Of a stretch of DNA of 64,000 bases, positions 1 through 11,800 are shown piece by piece. Every line of letters starts with the position of its first letter. The first letter of the stretch is position 1. The stretch spans positions 384,758 to 448,757 of the forward strand of contig NW_003101666.1 of assembly GCF_000003855.2 (NCBI RefSeq). The letters run 5' to 3'. The notes under the pieces are model-generated. The model was not told the DNA's origin and made no database searches. It saw only the letters and a program-made list of their open reading frames with translations. The position numbers were made by a program, and so were the translations under genes. This stretch comes from Blastomyces gilchristii SLH14081 (taxonomy: Eukaryota > Ascomycota > Eurotiomycetes > Onygenales > Ajellomycetaceae).

Positions 1-929
1 TTTTTTGTACAGCTGCATCTGCAGTTTAGCCAGGTACGGTAAGGGGAGGCACAGCAACCAACACGTCAGGGACGAGGTTGAAGACACACCAGTGATGGTG
101 AATGAGAGGACCTGGTCACCGCACTCCCCGCCAGGGATTGACTGGTCCCAATTGTACGCGAAGAGACGGCAAATGGTGCAGCCCGCAATAATGGTCGCGA
201 TTGCCCATGCAGCGATGAATACCATAGCTCCTCTTCCTATCTAGATAACGGGAGCGACAGGGAATACCCTTGAGTATAGCAGGAGGATAGACACTTTGCA
301 GAAGCTTAGGCTGAGAACCCAGAGGAATTGAAGAGGGATGAGAAGCTGGATCGGATGTGTTAGCTAAATATTCTTCTAGTGCTTGTCGATATGAATGGTG
401 TTTCAGGAGACGATACGCTTCTCCAAGGATTATTTACCTTCAGAAGCTTGATTGCGGGTTCCGGTCCGGATTCCTGGATGACCTGTATCGTGTGTCCACA
501 TCCAATTCCACCTTGGATAACGCCTATACGGTGCGTGTTGGTCAGCAAGTGACTGCTCGAGTTGCTGCCCGATACGTTAAAGATCAGGTATGGATGTACG
601 GGTGCTGTAGGGGCGGTGGGTCTGGGCACACCTACCTGTGATACTGACGGATTCCAACGCCACTGCAAATATCTGCCATAGAGTTAGCGGAGGATATATG
701 ATGACAGCTATCAGGACAAATAATCAGACCCTAGATTCACACATGCGGCAATGATACAATAGTCAATTGCTTCGAGCGATCTCCTCGCAACGTTTCGAGC
801 AAGTATGCGCAGAGAAACTTCCAGCGTTGGAATGATACTGTACGCAGTTGCTACGCCCAGAACTGACCTCTGATCAGCTGTCACGATAGGGAATGGCGGT
901 GCCTTGGACGGCGGTGGAAGGCCCTCCAT
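1..929 (-). CDS. Rhodopsin-like 7-TM fungal membrane protein, 5' part (gene runs off the window)
   Basis: Probable integral membrane protein of the fungal rhodopsin-like 7-TM family; its ligand and role are unknown. I place the start at 929 (MEGLPPP...) because the next residues match the family's N-terminus: a hydrophobic first helix, then an R-I-L-A-R motif and a D-Y-C-I-I-A-A second helix start. An exon at about 228-1 reads AMVFIAAWAIATIIAGC and then CRLFAYNWDQSIPGGECGD, the family's conserved C-x-W-D-x-C loop, followed by LCLPLPYLAKLQ. Between these lie segments joined by likely introns; GTGTG...GCAG near 745-675 and a donor AAG/GTAAATAA near 440 fit. Oddity: near 85-55 about ten residues read in the wrong frame, as if 2 nt and then 1 nt had been inserted, so this may be a decaying allele or pseudogene. 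Base composition is normal and shows no RIP. The family call is good; exon limits are approximate. Confidence 0.55.
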
Positions 930-1501
930 ATTGAAGTATTCTATCAACGCTTCAAACCACCCGAACAGACGCTTCCTGGCAGTGAAGTTTGTAAGCCACG
1001 GTGGGGCAGAATAACAAAGGAGTGAAACACGACTGCCTGAGGTCGTCGGGGATGGATCCCCCCTTTCTAGGGTAGTTGTGTAGATATAACTATATATATC
1101 CAGCTGCGAAACTCCAGTAGGGCGCTGAAACCTGGGGTGGGTTGATAAAGGGATATGGGGAAAAAAATCTCCCCGTCTGAATTTCACGGGGTGTGGATTT
1201 GGGGTCGTTAGTAGCGGAAAGTTTTTGGACTATTTTGATAGAAGCATGGATATGGATTTTCTGTCGATCAAACGGGAGTTTGGTTGGCCAGAAGGCAGTC
1301 CATCACATTTTAACTGTGGTCTGGTCCTTTTTTGTTGTTTTTGAATCATGTTGTCAGCCCTTAGGGATTGAAGCGACTGGGAGAGAGGCCAAGGCGGGAT
1401 CGGGATCTCAACTCGTGTATACAGAAAACTTGACCTCGCTAAGTGCGCCACTTGACCTCATTACATAATCATGACCCCGACCTCGCACAATACAGTAATA
1501 A
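930..1501. other. Intergenic region upstream of the membrane-protein gene
   Basis: Unmutated sequence of mixed composition between the gene start and the first LTR base. It would hold the promoter of the minus-strand gene. A purine/pyrimidine-rich tract lies near 1150-1185. I see no convincing additional gene; short open frames on both strands (for example 1193-1468 and 1230-1451) lack family resemblance. Confidence 0.5.
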
Positions 1502-2044
1502 TGTAACGTGGCGGAACCGAAGCGGTGGCTAGTCAGCGGCGTCACATAGGGATAGTTGCTGAGAAGCTGTATGAGTGGGCTTGACTATCTTGCTTGAATA
1601 GCAAGCTTGTAGACTACAGGGTTATTGCAAGGATATCACAGATATGATACTTAGTATACTAAGAAGATTGTATAAGAAATGTAGTAACTCTTATATATCT
1701 TTTAATAAAAGAAAAATGAATTACTGACTTCTTTGATAAGAAGTCAGTATCTAGCTATTCTATATAGATAATAAGTGAATATTCTTCTCTCATTTCATGA
1801 GTGAGAATAGCTGAAGTGATATCTCAGTGATATCTTATTATTAAGAAAGAGTAATCTGCTGATCTTATATAGAAGTAGAATTCTTATATTTATTAATCAG
1901 ATCTTTCTATAATATATCTGAATAATATTATAGAGTGATTGAAAATCAGTTTAAATAGTCTGTGAAATAAATGAAATTATCTGTCTAAAAGTAATAAGCT
2001 ATATAAAACTGTAGTAGAGTCTTGATATAATCAGAGATATAATA
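1502..2044 (-). repeat. A2 3' LTR
   Basis: Matches the reverse complement of the A1 LTRs from end to end, starting TGTAACGTGGCGG and ending at the position of GTGACA (now AATA). The first 130 bases or so are unmutated and GC-balanced; the rest is strongly AT-shifted. It abuts the unique gene-bearing DNA. Confidence 0.9.
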
Positions 2045-3846
2045 ATACTCTTCTCTTTAAAAGTATAGTCTTAATACTCTTAAGATTACTGAATTAGAAA
2101 TTATCTTTGTTATATAGCAATAGTTATCAATCAATTGATAGTATATATACTGTGTATAGTATAAAGAAATAGATGAGTTTTTCAGCTGACTGTATAAATC
2201 TTTCTTTTTTTATCTTCATTCAAATCAAACACATGATAAGTGAGTTTCTTATATATTGATTTAAAATATGAAAAATATAGTTAATAAGTGACTTACAGAT
2301 CACTTATTATATTTTATTTTATATATGAAATTCTCTATAAAAGTAATATATTTTAGAGATAAAGTTAACAGTAATAACAGGATTTTTTGAAAAGATTCTC
2401 TCTCTTATAAAACATTTTTCTTCTCTCTCTCTTCATCTGTAATAGTGAGTGTATAAGAGTATCATTCTTAAGAGATAATAAGAGACTTATTCTGATATTT
2501 TCTAGTGAGTAATAAATATCTTTATAATACAGCTGTGATCTCTGTAACTGCTAAGAAAGCTTAGTTGAAGATGAAAACAGTAGTATTAATAAATTACAGA
2601 AGTACTGCTTTCATTATTATATCTTCTTCTTCTTCTTCTACTTCTCTTACAGCTGTGATAATAGTTACTGTATTTTATAGTAAGATATTATCTTTTCTAT
2701 CAGTTAGTTTATCTGTATTCAGTTCTTTCTCTATTTCTCTTACTACTGTTGTAACACTGTCTCTTCTCTCAGTTAATATAGTAATATATTACTCTGTATA
2801 ATTATTCAGAGAGAATCTTAGAGAGAGCTTGATTTTAAAGATAGTAACTCTGAGAAGCTTAATCTATAGTTTCTCTCTTATAATATATCTGAGTTCTACT
2901 TAGAATACTACTGAGTTAAGTCTGCAGAGTTCTGTAGTTTCTTTATCTTCTCTCTATAAGAAGACTCTGATATAGTTTCTAACTAGTACTATTACTTATC
3001 TGCACTGTACTAAACAGCTGAAGAAAGAGAGAATTTTATATATCTATTTCTTCTCTTACTTCTATTATTTTTATTATATTTATAATAATAACTTCTATCT
3101 CTCTATAAGTATTATCTACTCTATAAGAAGATGTCATATCAGTTCTGATAAGAAGTTCAGATACTTAAGTAGTACAGAGTAAGAGTCTCAGAGCTTTAAG
3201 TATTAATAAATTTTATCAAGATTGAAAAGATCTCTCTTACTCATTTATAAAAGAAGATGAAAATATAAGTCTCTAAGATAAAAAAACATCTTAGAATAAC
3301 TAATCTTAAGAAGAAGTTAGTCAGTATCACTGTTAAAAGTATTATAAAGATTAATCACTGATTAAAGAGAATCTCACTTTAATTAAAGCAGATAACTAAG
3401 ATACTTTATAAATTAATAAGTTAATACTTTAAGTATCTTTTATACTCTTCTATAGCATGCTTCTCTATAGTACTGCAGTACTAACTTCTCAGTAGATAAA
3501 AATATCAGTGTCAGAGACTTTAATAATAAAGAATAAGTTTAATAAGAATATAATTATTAATAAGTAGAGTCTGATCTCTCTTTTTACTTTTTCAGCAGAC
3601 TGCAGTCTTATTAGAATAGCAGCAGCTCACAGATTTATAATATTAATCTTTTTATTAATTTTAAATATCTCTTTTCTCTAATTACTTCAGGAATTTTATA
3701 CTTATATAGTCTTATTAAACTTCTAAAAACTCTTTGAGAGAAAATAGAAGAAAAGTGTTATAAAGTTTATAAGACACTGACTTATTACTATAAGATTATC
3801 TCTAAAAAACTCTTTGAAAAAAATAAGAAGTTTTAAGCAGTATTTC
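2045..3846 (-). other. A2 3' region between pol and LTR
   Basis: About 1.8 kb with no recognisable enzyme domain, collinear with 58800-60602 of A1. An S/L/T-rich open frame on the plus strand (2565-2801) corresponds to an antisense frame in A1; I treat it as compositional rather than a gene. The polypurine tract should lie next to 2044. Confidence 0.6.
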
Positions 3847-4347
3847 TTACTTAATATCTCTGATATATAACAGAGTAATCTCTACTAGCTGCTTTATAGC
3901 TTATAATCTCTTTCTCAGTATTTTTCAAATACTTAAGTGATTCTCATAAATTCTCTAATAATAAATAATCTTCTTATTTAATAAGATATTGAAGCTTACT
4001 ATAATATATTCACTTATTTAATATTTTCTTTATAAGATATTCAGTATCACTCTTAATTTTAATATTATTTAACTGAGACAGCTTCACTCTGAGATATTAC
4101 TTATAGAGTTTTAAATAGAAAATGTGAAAAATAAAATGAATTGATTTCAATTCTGAGAGTAATTTTATCTTATATATCTACTTACTTATCACTCTTATTA
4201 CTGAGAAAGATTCTAGTTATTACTCACTGAGCTTCTTATACAGTCTTATTATCTTAATATTCTTTGCTAAAAATAGTATTTAATTCTCTATTAAAAACTT
4301 CATTGAAAGATATTTTTAATTATAGTATTTTATCTATTACTTCTGAG
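3847..4347 (-). pseudogene. A2 gag-pol, C-terminal part (integrase end and chromodomain)
   Basis: Reverse strand of this stretch aligns with 58260-58799 of A1 and carries the end of the integrase C-terminal region and the chromodomain (about 3905-4065). Several stops are present. It is cut at 4347 by L3; the duplicated target ATTACTTCTGAG (4336-4347) reappears at 42346-42357, where the gene resumes. Confidence 0.75.
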
Positions 4348-4490
4348 CTGACACTTCTGAAGTACAATCTCCGTGATCTGTCTTCAGTGTATCTAGACAT
4401 CAACGTCAAGTCTTACTCTTATACTACTTCTCTCAATCTGACTCATCTCTGGCAGAATAATACAAAAAGATACCTTGGCAACAGTATTCA
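4348..4490 (+). repeat. L3 5' UTR fragment left of the L2 insertion
   Basis: Homologous to 35205-35345: the second 155-bp repeat unit of the LINE 5' UTR, ending ...TTGGCAACAGTATTCA, where L2's (TTA)n tail begins. It shows that the element flanked by the ATTACTTCTGAG duplication is a LINE whose 5' end is here. Confidence 0.8.
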
Positions 4491-4774
4491 TTATTATTAT
4501 TATTATTATTCTTCAATTATAGATGTATGCAGTCAGAGACTATAACATCTACCTGAGAACTTTTAGTTCTCAGAGTTTTTCCTATATCTGTAAAGTTAAC
4601 TATTATACATTCATCAATTTCAGATATGTAAAATCAGAAAATTCCAGCTCAGAATATAAAAACTGTTTACAAATTACAGTGTTTTAACATCTTCTGATAC
4701 TTTGAAATCATTTGACAATATCATGACAAAGGAAAAGAGAACACAGTCTTAAAGATAGACACATTAAATAGATA
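4491..4774 (-). other. L2 3' UTR, distal part, with (TTA)n tail
   Basis: Homologous to 19857-20140 of L1. Contains the conserved stem-loop at 4553-4573. It ends ...AAATAGATA, where C inserted, duplicating GATA (4771-4774 and 27972-27975). The remaining 3' UTR is 27972-28065. Confidence 0.85.
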
Positions 4775-4970
4775 TGTGATTCAAAGATTGCTTGAGCTAG
4801 CGTACAATTACAGGCGTACGCCGGCTTCTTATATATTGTACGCTAAATTAATTAGTGGCCGCTATAGCCCCCTTACATTTGTAAGCAAGTTTGGAAGTGG
4901 TCATATTATTATCTGACAGTCATACATTCTTCTGAATCACATCAACAGTTGTACATTCTTTCAAATCACA
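4775..4970 (-). repeat. C 3' LTR
   Basis: 196 bp. The outer (left) half keeps CG-rich motifs such as GCGTACGCCGGC, while the inner (right) half is mutated. It is followed by TTCTCTCTCA (4971-4980), the complement of a polypurine tract, which fixes the element's orientation. Confidence 0.9.
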
Positions 4971-6785
4971 TTCTCTCTCATCAGATTCAGTCACGCTCAC
5001 ATGATTATAACATTCACTCTAGCTTCATGCAGATTAGTGTGCTACTAGTGTTTGTGATCTTGTAACCTATTTCTGATTCAGTTAGTATTCTATATACATT
5101 CTCACAAAGAAACTTTCACTATATTATATCACTTATTCACTAACTTTTCTTATTCTTCAATCATCTTCTTCATCATTATCATTATTGAATGTCACTATCT
5201 TATTCAAGATTTCTATCTCTTCTTCTATTCAACTCTTTTCATCTGTTTATCTATCATATTATATGTGTTTCTGATAAATGATCTCTCATTCTCATAACAA
5301 GCATTCTCATAGTGCTTATATTAGACAGTTCATTTAGCAGAAAGTGTAATACATTGTGAAATATTGATCAGAACTTGTTTATCTTCTAAACAATTTATTC
5401 AGAATATACTATTTATTAATTAACATATCTGTCTTTCATCTTCTTTATACACTTCTTAACTATTTGTCTTCTCAGCCGGATCTTCTGATCATATTTTCTG
5501 ACATAATTTTATATAAATGCAGATGTGGATATGTTTAGTTTGTAATTTATATAGAATCTTCATATGTTGACAGATCTGTATCTGCTGATGATAGTGAACT
5601 CAATATTGAATTATTGATTGAGAACTTGAAGAACATAATAATGAAGAAATTGTCTGTGTTATATATAGCTGAGTCTTCTGCATTTTCTCTTACTCTCTCT
5701 GTTTCTTTCTCTGTTACTCTCTCTCAATCTTCTACACCTGTCTCTGTGTTTGATTCTCCTGCTTCTGCTATCTCTGTTTCTGTGATTCTTACTTCTGCTA
5801 CTTCTGGTTTTACTGTCTCTACTTTTATTATCAGCTCTTCTCATTTCAAGAAGATGTTATATAGACTTAATAAATTATATTTTTCAATGTGTACACTCTC
5901 ACTCTTCTTACTGACTCTCAGAATAATTTATTATATAAAGACTGTGTATAATATGACTATCTGAAGCTCAGTTATAAATGCTAATTATTATATTTATTTT
6001 AAATATTTATAATGAGATAATTATTCATTTATATCAGAGAATCACTCTCTCTTTTAACAGTGTTAAAATTGTAAGTTTTTTTCTTTTTCATCTTTTCTTT
6101 CTGACACTGATTTTTCTGTTCTTAGAGAAAATTATTATAAGTTTTACTGTGTATGAAGTTATAATATTCACAGATATTAAGAAGCTTTTTATAACTGTAA
6201 AGTTCAATATTACAGAGATATTCACTCTGATAAATTTCTTCAGAATAATAGATTTATATCAGTCTATTCTCTGATATCTGTTATTCAACTTCATGATACA
6301 GATAAAAGATATTCATGTTTTCAGAAATGAAAATATGAATATCATACTCTTTTACATCTGTAAGTGTGAGACTTGTATGTCTTGTCTGAGATATTATTAT
6401 GAGAATAAGTCATTTGTATACTGTATTCTGCTTTCTGCATTTCTCTGTGTTTCTCTCTCTCTTTCTGAGAAGTCTCATACATGTTGTAATTGTATGTACA
6501 ATTCTAAGATCAGTGAGTATTTATTCAGTAATTATTATCTCTGCTTTTACAGTTTTATACACTAATAATGATTCTTAGTTACTCTGATATCAGAGGTCAT
6601 TCTAATCAAAGATAATAACATCACTGAGACTACTCTCTCTCACTCTCAAGCTTCTTTCATCACTTTCTCTCTCTTCTCTGCAGAGAAGGTTGTGCATATA
6701 CTGAGTTATAAGTATTCAGTTCTGAGTGACTCTCACTGTTATTCATTCAGTTCTGTATCTCTCTCTTTCATTTCTTCTATCTTTA
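4971..6785 (-). other. C 3' region, distal part
   Basis: Non-LTR part of C between its 3' LTR and the B1 insertion; it continues at 14040. No enzyme domain. On the sense (minus) strand 5659-5844 is an R/S/D/E-rich frame reminiscent of an arginine-rich tail; its plus-strand shadow (5614-5964) is S/V/T-rich. Ends with TSD CTTTA (6781-6785). Confidence 0.5.
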
Positions 6786-7043
6786 TGTAAGAATAAGTAC
6801 TCGCAGGCGATTATTCAGATGTTTGCAGCTTGGCATGATATATACTGTTAACTACTAGAAGTATTTACAGTAGAAAGATAAAATGTAGAGATCAAATGTA
6901 TAATAGCATTTAAGCTGAGTTATGAATAGTATTTGTGAACTTCAGTCTATATAGTTGTGTGTAGCCAAGAGCTGCTAGCTTTATTAATTATGTGAGAGAT
7001 AGAAATAGAGATAAAGAATCTGTAAGAAGTGAGATTTCTTATA
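6786..7043 (-). repeat. B1 3' LTR
   Basis: 258 bp. The outer edge TGTAAGAATAAGTACTCGCAGG is nearly intact; the inner edge (…GAGATTTCTTATA) is mutated. Confidence 0.92.
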
Positions 7044-7884
7044 TATCTTTCTCTCTCTAAGACTTTATCTGTGAAGTCTTTCACTGAGTGACTTCATAGA
7101 ATTAGCTCAGCACTGCAGTGATACTTACTAAAAATTCTTTATATCTATAAAAAAACCTCAGTGAGGAAAAATCCCTTATTATTATAAAGAGAAAAGAGTC
7201 TGTCACTCAGTTTCTTATTCTGTGAGATTTTTTATAGTCTATAGATTCTTCTCTGACTATCACACAGATCTATCTCATATCTTTTATATAGAAGAATTTC
7301 AGTTGACTCTCAATTATTTTCACAAGATTCTTATGTAATCATTATACAGGTTCATCTTGCAGATGAATCACTCTCTGTGAGATCACTCTTATTAAAGAGA
7401 AGTATTTATAAGTTAATCTTTCACTCATTCTTATAAATCATTGTTCTTTAACACTGTAGAATTGTGAGAAATTTTTCATTCTTTTATTAACTCTATAGAA
7501 TTGTAGAATCAAGATATCTATAATCTGCAATCATTCTTTATAGTCATATAGAAAGATTCAGGTCTGTGATTTATAATCACTCTTATTTACTAGAGTGATC
7601 TGACTGTTTCATGAGATCACTTATAGTATAAGTAAACCTCTCTAGAGTAGTATAAATATCTCAGATCTGTCTATGAAATCTCATCTTCTTTTCTCTTTTT
7701 CTGTAACAGCTCTCATTCTTATAAACTGTGAGTATTCTCATTCATTTATAAAGTGTTTTCATCTAGATGACAGAGAGAGAGTGTTTCTGATAATATTCAT
7801 ATATTAATTCAAGAACTTTTCAAGAATAAAATTTTTTTTAATTTCAATATCTTTATAAATAATGTCTGACTATTACTAAGCTTC
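7044..7884 (-). other. B1 3' non-coding region
   Basis: Between the 3' ORF and the LTR; collinear with 44714-45581 of B2. Polypurine-tract complement at 7044-7061. No gene seen. Confidence 0.6.
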
Positions 7885-8160
7885 TTATAAGTGTCTCTGC
7901 AACTTCTCTGATGACTTTTTACTGACTGATGAAGCAGAGACACTGCTGCTCATAACTGCATCTTCACTTCTCTCAGCTCTGTCACTGCACCTGACCTTCA
8001 GGCCAGCAGTCAATCTCATGTCTTTCTCAGGCCAGCTTCTGACTTCAAGCAGTGTAGTTCTTTCCTTTACTGTAAGTCTTCTCATAAGTAATTTCTTACA
8101 GATTCTAGCTAATAGTTCTTGTAAAGCTCTCAGTGTTGTCAGTGTCTTCTGTGATCTCAC
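7885..8160 (-). pseudogene. B1 3' ORF remnant, conserved in B2
   Basis: A frame open for 91 codons downstream of pol, in element sense, homologous over its length to 45582-45863 in B2 (shared R-P-V-x-S-Q-K-T-L-T, R-I-C-K-K-L-L-M and W-P-E-K blocks). Rich in K, R, E and S, possibly nucleic-acid binding, but I recognise no family. It is the least damaged frame of both copies. An upstream TAG is shared by both copies. It could be the end of a third ORF or of an extended pol. Confidence 0.5.
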
Positions 8161-8879
8161 AGGCCTATGATCACTCTCTCTCTGCTCACATAATCTCTGA
8201 TCAGATATATGTAAATATGTCTAGATTTCTCATCAATGATTCTCATGCTGCAGTGCATTTTCACAATCTCATTGTCAATAAGAGATAAATCTCTGAGTAT
8301 CTGTAAAATCTGAGTAATCAAGATAATGTGAATGCTATGAATTTGTAATAAGAGTTAATCTGAGTAGATGAGCTCTCTCTCTGCATCTCAATTGTTTTCA
8401 GGCTGAATACTTCAGCATAACTGAGAGAGCAGATACAGCTTTATAAGAAGTATCTGATTATATATATAGACAGTTAGCTCTCAAGATTCTGCTGCAACTG
8501 TATATACTCTGATATTCAGCTTCTCTAAAGTCTGTGCATTTCTAACAGTCTTCATATCAAATGTAATAATTGTCTGTATTACAGATATAATACTTTCTGC
8601 TTCTTTAAAGAGAGAAATTGATAGTTATAAGAAGATTAAGTATTACAGATATTGAGAATATAAATATAAGTTTTCTTTGTTTTTTCTTTATTAATCTCTA
8701 AATTGTGTTCACAGCCCTGTTTATTTTCTGTTTTTTAATTTTAATGAGAATATGATTTCTTCTTTTCTTATATACACTGCAGACTGTTCATCTCAGTAGA
8801 AATTCATTATCTTATAGACTAGAATTTATAAATGACAGTATTAATATCTTTGTTATAATCAGATTCTTAGTGAAGACTG
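8161..8879 (-). other. B1 region between pol and 3' ORF
   Basis: About 0.7 kb collinear with B2 (45864-46569). Short frames with stops; nothing recognised. Confidence 0.5.
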
Positions 8880-11800
8880 TGTCATTCTGACTTATCAGAA
8901 TTTACAGTATGAAAGTTATATCTCAGTTTCTGTAGATATCTTATCTGTCTGAATAATTCTCAAGTGAACTTATTTATCTTATCAGAATACTCTTATCACT
9001 GAATCTTGAATCAGAGCTTATAATCTCACTTCTCTGAGTTAATAATCTCTTTAATCTGATATTCTCTTTCACTCTCTAGTACTTTATAAATAGAGTAATG
9101 AGTCACAGAGTTCTCTTCTGAGAATTCCTTGTATTCACAGAGTAAAGAGACATAAAAAACATTATATATCTACAACTTAGATAACAGTTTTAATCTGTAA
9201 AACTGTGTGCTAACTTTCTTCATAATCTTATAAGACTCTGTCTGTAAGAAATTCAGCTTCTTACTAGATCTTCATATAGTAATATTTTCTAGACTCAGTC
9301 AGACTCTATCATCTTTCTTAAAACTCTTTATAATATGCTTAAAGTCATAGTATCTCTTCTGATACTCTTGAGTCTTTCTCAAGAATTTATGAGCTTTCTC
9401 TTAAATCTTCTGAATTCTCTCAGTCTATTCACAGATATTATCACACTCTATAGTGTACTCTTGTGAGTTTATTAAGATTATCTGCAGATGAGTCTTAGTG
9501 AGTATCTTAAAGAGAGTTTTATCTATACTGATATACTTTGAGTTATTATATATAAACTCTGTGAGTGATAATCAATGTACTCAGTCATTCTGATTATAAT
9601 TAACAAAGTATTACAGATATTATTTTAATATACTTATCAGATATTCTATCTGATTATCTGTCTGTTAATGAAAAGCTGCACTTAGATCTTGTAAAATCTT
9701 CAGTATAGTTATCAGATCAGATCAGAACTCTTCTATAAAGATTAATTCTCTATCTGAGACAATGTTTGCAGATAATTCATACAATCAGATTATATCATAG
9801 ATAAAGATATAAGTTAAATTCTTTGACTTCAAGTTCTTGCAGATGAGTATAAAGTGTGTTATCTTAATAAAGTAATTCACTATTATCAGCACACTGTTAA
9901 AGCAGATATTATATATATTCTTACTTTCAGAGAGACTTATAAAAGTATTCATTTCTAGCTATTTTCAAGATTTCTGCAGAATGAGTAGAGAAGTAAGTTC
10001 TTTATATAGTCTGAACTGCACTACTCATGAATTCTGATAAACAGTATAAGAATTCACTATCTTCTTCATAAGTTCTTATATCTTCAGTTAGAAGTATTTT
10101 CTTATAAGTAACTTATAAGTTCTAGTATCTGTAAAATAATTTACTAGAGAAGAGTCATGATATCTTTTAATAAGTTCTATACATAGAAACTCATTTACAG
10201 ATATATAAATTCAGCTCTCTCTTTATAAGAGATTATTTAAGTCTCTTTAACTCTTTATTTCTGCAGAATTGATTTCTGCTGTGAGCAGTTTCTAAATATA
10301 CTGAGTATATTCATTCTTCAGTTACAGTTCAGACAATCTGAATAGAAGATCTTATAAAGACTTATACTCTGTTTTCTCTTGTATCAGGTCTTCTACAGTG
10401 CTTCTCAAAGCCTGCAAACTCTTCAGATTATAGATATTCTCTTCAAGAATTCTCACAGAGATTTTCAGAGTGTTAACTCTCAGTGTTATAGAGAGTAGTT
10501 ATACAGGTTTCTCTTCTCTCTTCTCTCTCTTCTCTTATAGAGAATTGAGAGACTCTTCAGTCAATCTCTTTATAATACTTAGTTTAAGTATTCTGTGAAG
10601 CTTTTCTGTCTTCTCTAGCTTCTCTATATCTGTTATTCTAGTCTTCTTAATATAGTCTGATCTGTGAGAGAGTTTATCTGCTGAGTTTTTAATTCTCTTG
10701 ATATATTCTATCTTAAATCAGAACTCACTCAGTCTCTGAGCTCAGTGAATCTGCTACTGTAAGAGTTTCTTAATTGAAGTAAACTATTATAAGCTGTTAT
10801 AATTAGTTCTAACAGTAATCACTGTTACAAGACTCTTAAAGTAGTAATATCAGTGATGAAAGAATTTCACTATTATGAGAAGCTTCTGATTATAAATGTT
10901 ATAGTTGATCTTCACAGATTACATCTTCTGTAAGAAAAAGATTACTGAAACTCAGTTCTCATTTAACTGTAGTTATGAGATTATTTCTGAAATTATAAAG
11001 AAGAAGACATCTGTCTTCAATCTGATTAAGAGTAAGAGATCAAAGTGAAACAGTATTACTATATCTATGAATATCTGTTTCAATCTTGTAAAGACTCTGT
11101 AAGCTTCTGAAATAAGAAAGTTCTCATAGTTCTTTCTTCTCAATAATCTTTTTATTCTTCATTTATAGAATGACTTCTTCTTATTTTCACTCTTCAGTAT
11201 GTCTGTAAGAGTCAAGAAGATTCTTATAAATACAAAGATAAATTATCTATAGAAATTTACAAAGCTCAGAAAGATCTGAATCTCATGAATATTAGTTAAC
11301 TTCAGCTATGATAGAATAGTTTTAATCTGCAAAGATTTTATCTGAATATTATCTACAGTGATTACATATTCTAGAAAATTAATCTGATAAGCACTGAAGT
11401 TACACTTTGCAAGCTTAATATACAGTTCTGTCTTATCTAAGATCTTTAACATACTTTGTACATACTCAGTGTGTTCTTTCTTCTTTGCAGAGTATACTAT
11501 CACATCATTCAGATATATTATTATAAAGATATTCAGATATACATAAAGTGTTTTATTAATAAAAGACTGAAACATTATAAAGATATTAGTTAGATTAAAA
11601 GACATCACTAGATATTCAAACAATTTCAGTGCAGTTCTAAAGACAGTCTTTCATTTATCTTCAGACTGTATTCACAGCTGTGTATATATATTAATCACAT
11701 TCAGTTATATGAATATAACAGCTTCTGTGAGACAGTTAATCACATTCTTAATCAGAGACAGAGAGTAGCAGCTCTTTATTATCTTGAAGTTCAGATTGCA

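Noticed and set aside
711..1187. Extending the membrane protein N-terminus to 1187
   Set aside because: The family's N-terminal pattern begins at the methionine at 929; the upstream part is poorly conserved in character and may be promoter or 5' UTR.
1193..1468. Overlapping open frames on both strands upstream of A2
   Set aside because: No family resemblance, and in the likely promoter region of the minus-strand gene.
4334..4545. A small gene (open frame 4264-4545)
   Set aside because: The frame crosses from A2 into the L3 5' UTR fragment and then into the L2 tail, three unrelated sequences.
5614..6565. Three plus-strand open frames (5614-5964, 5978-6274, 6293-6565)
   Set aside because: Low-complexity S/L/I/F-rich shadows of mutated, C-poor sequence antisense to element C; no start context or family match.
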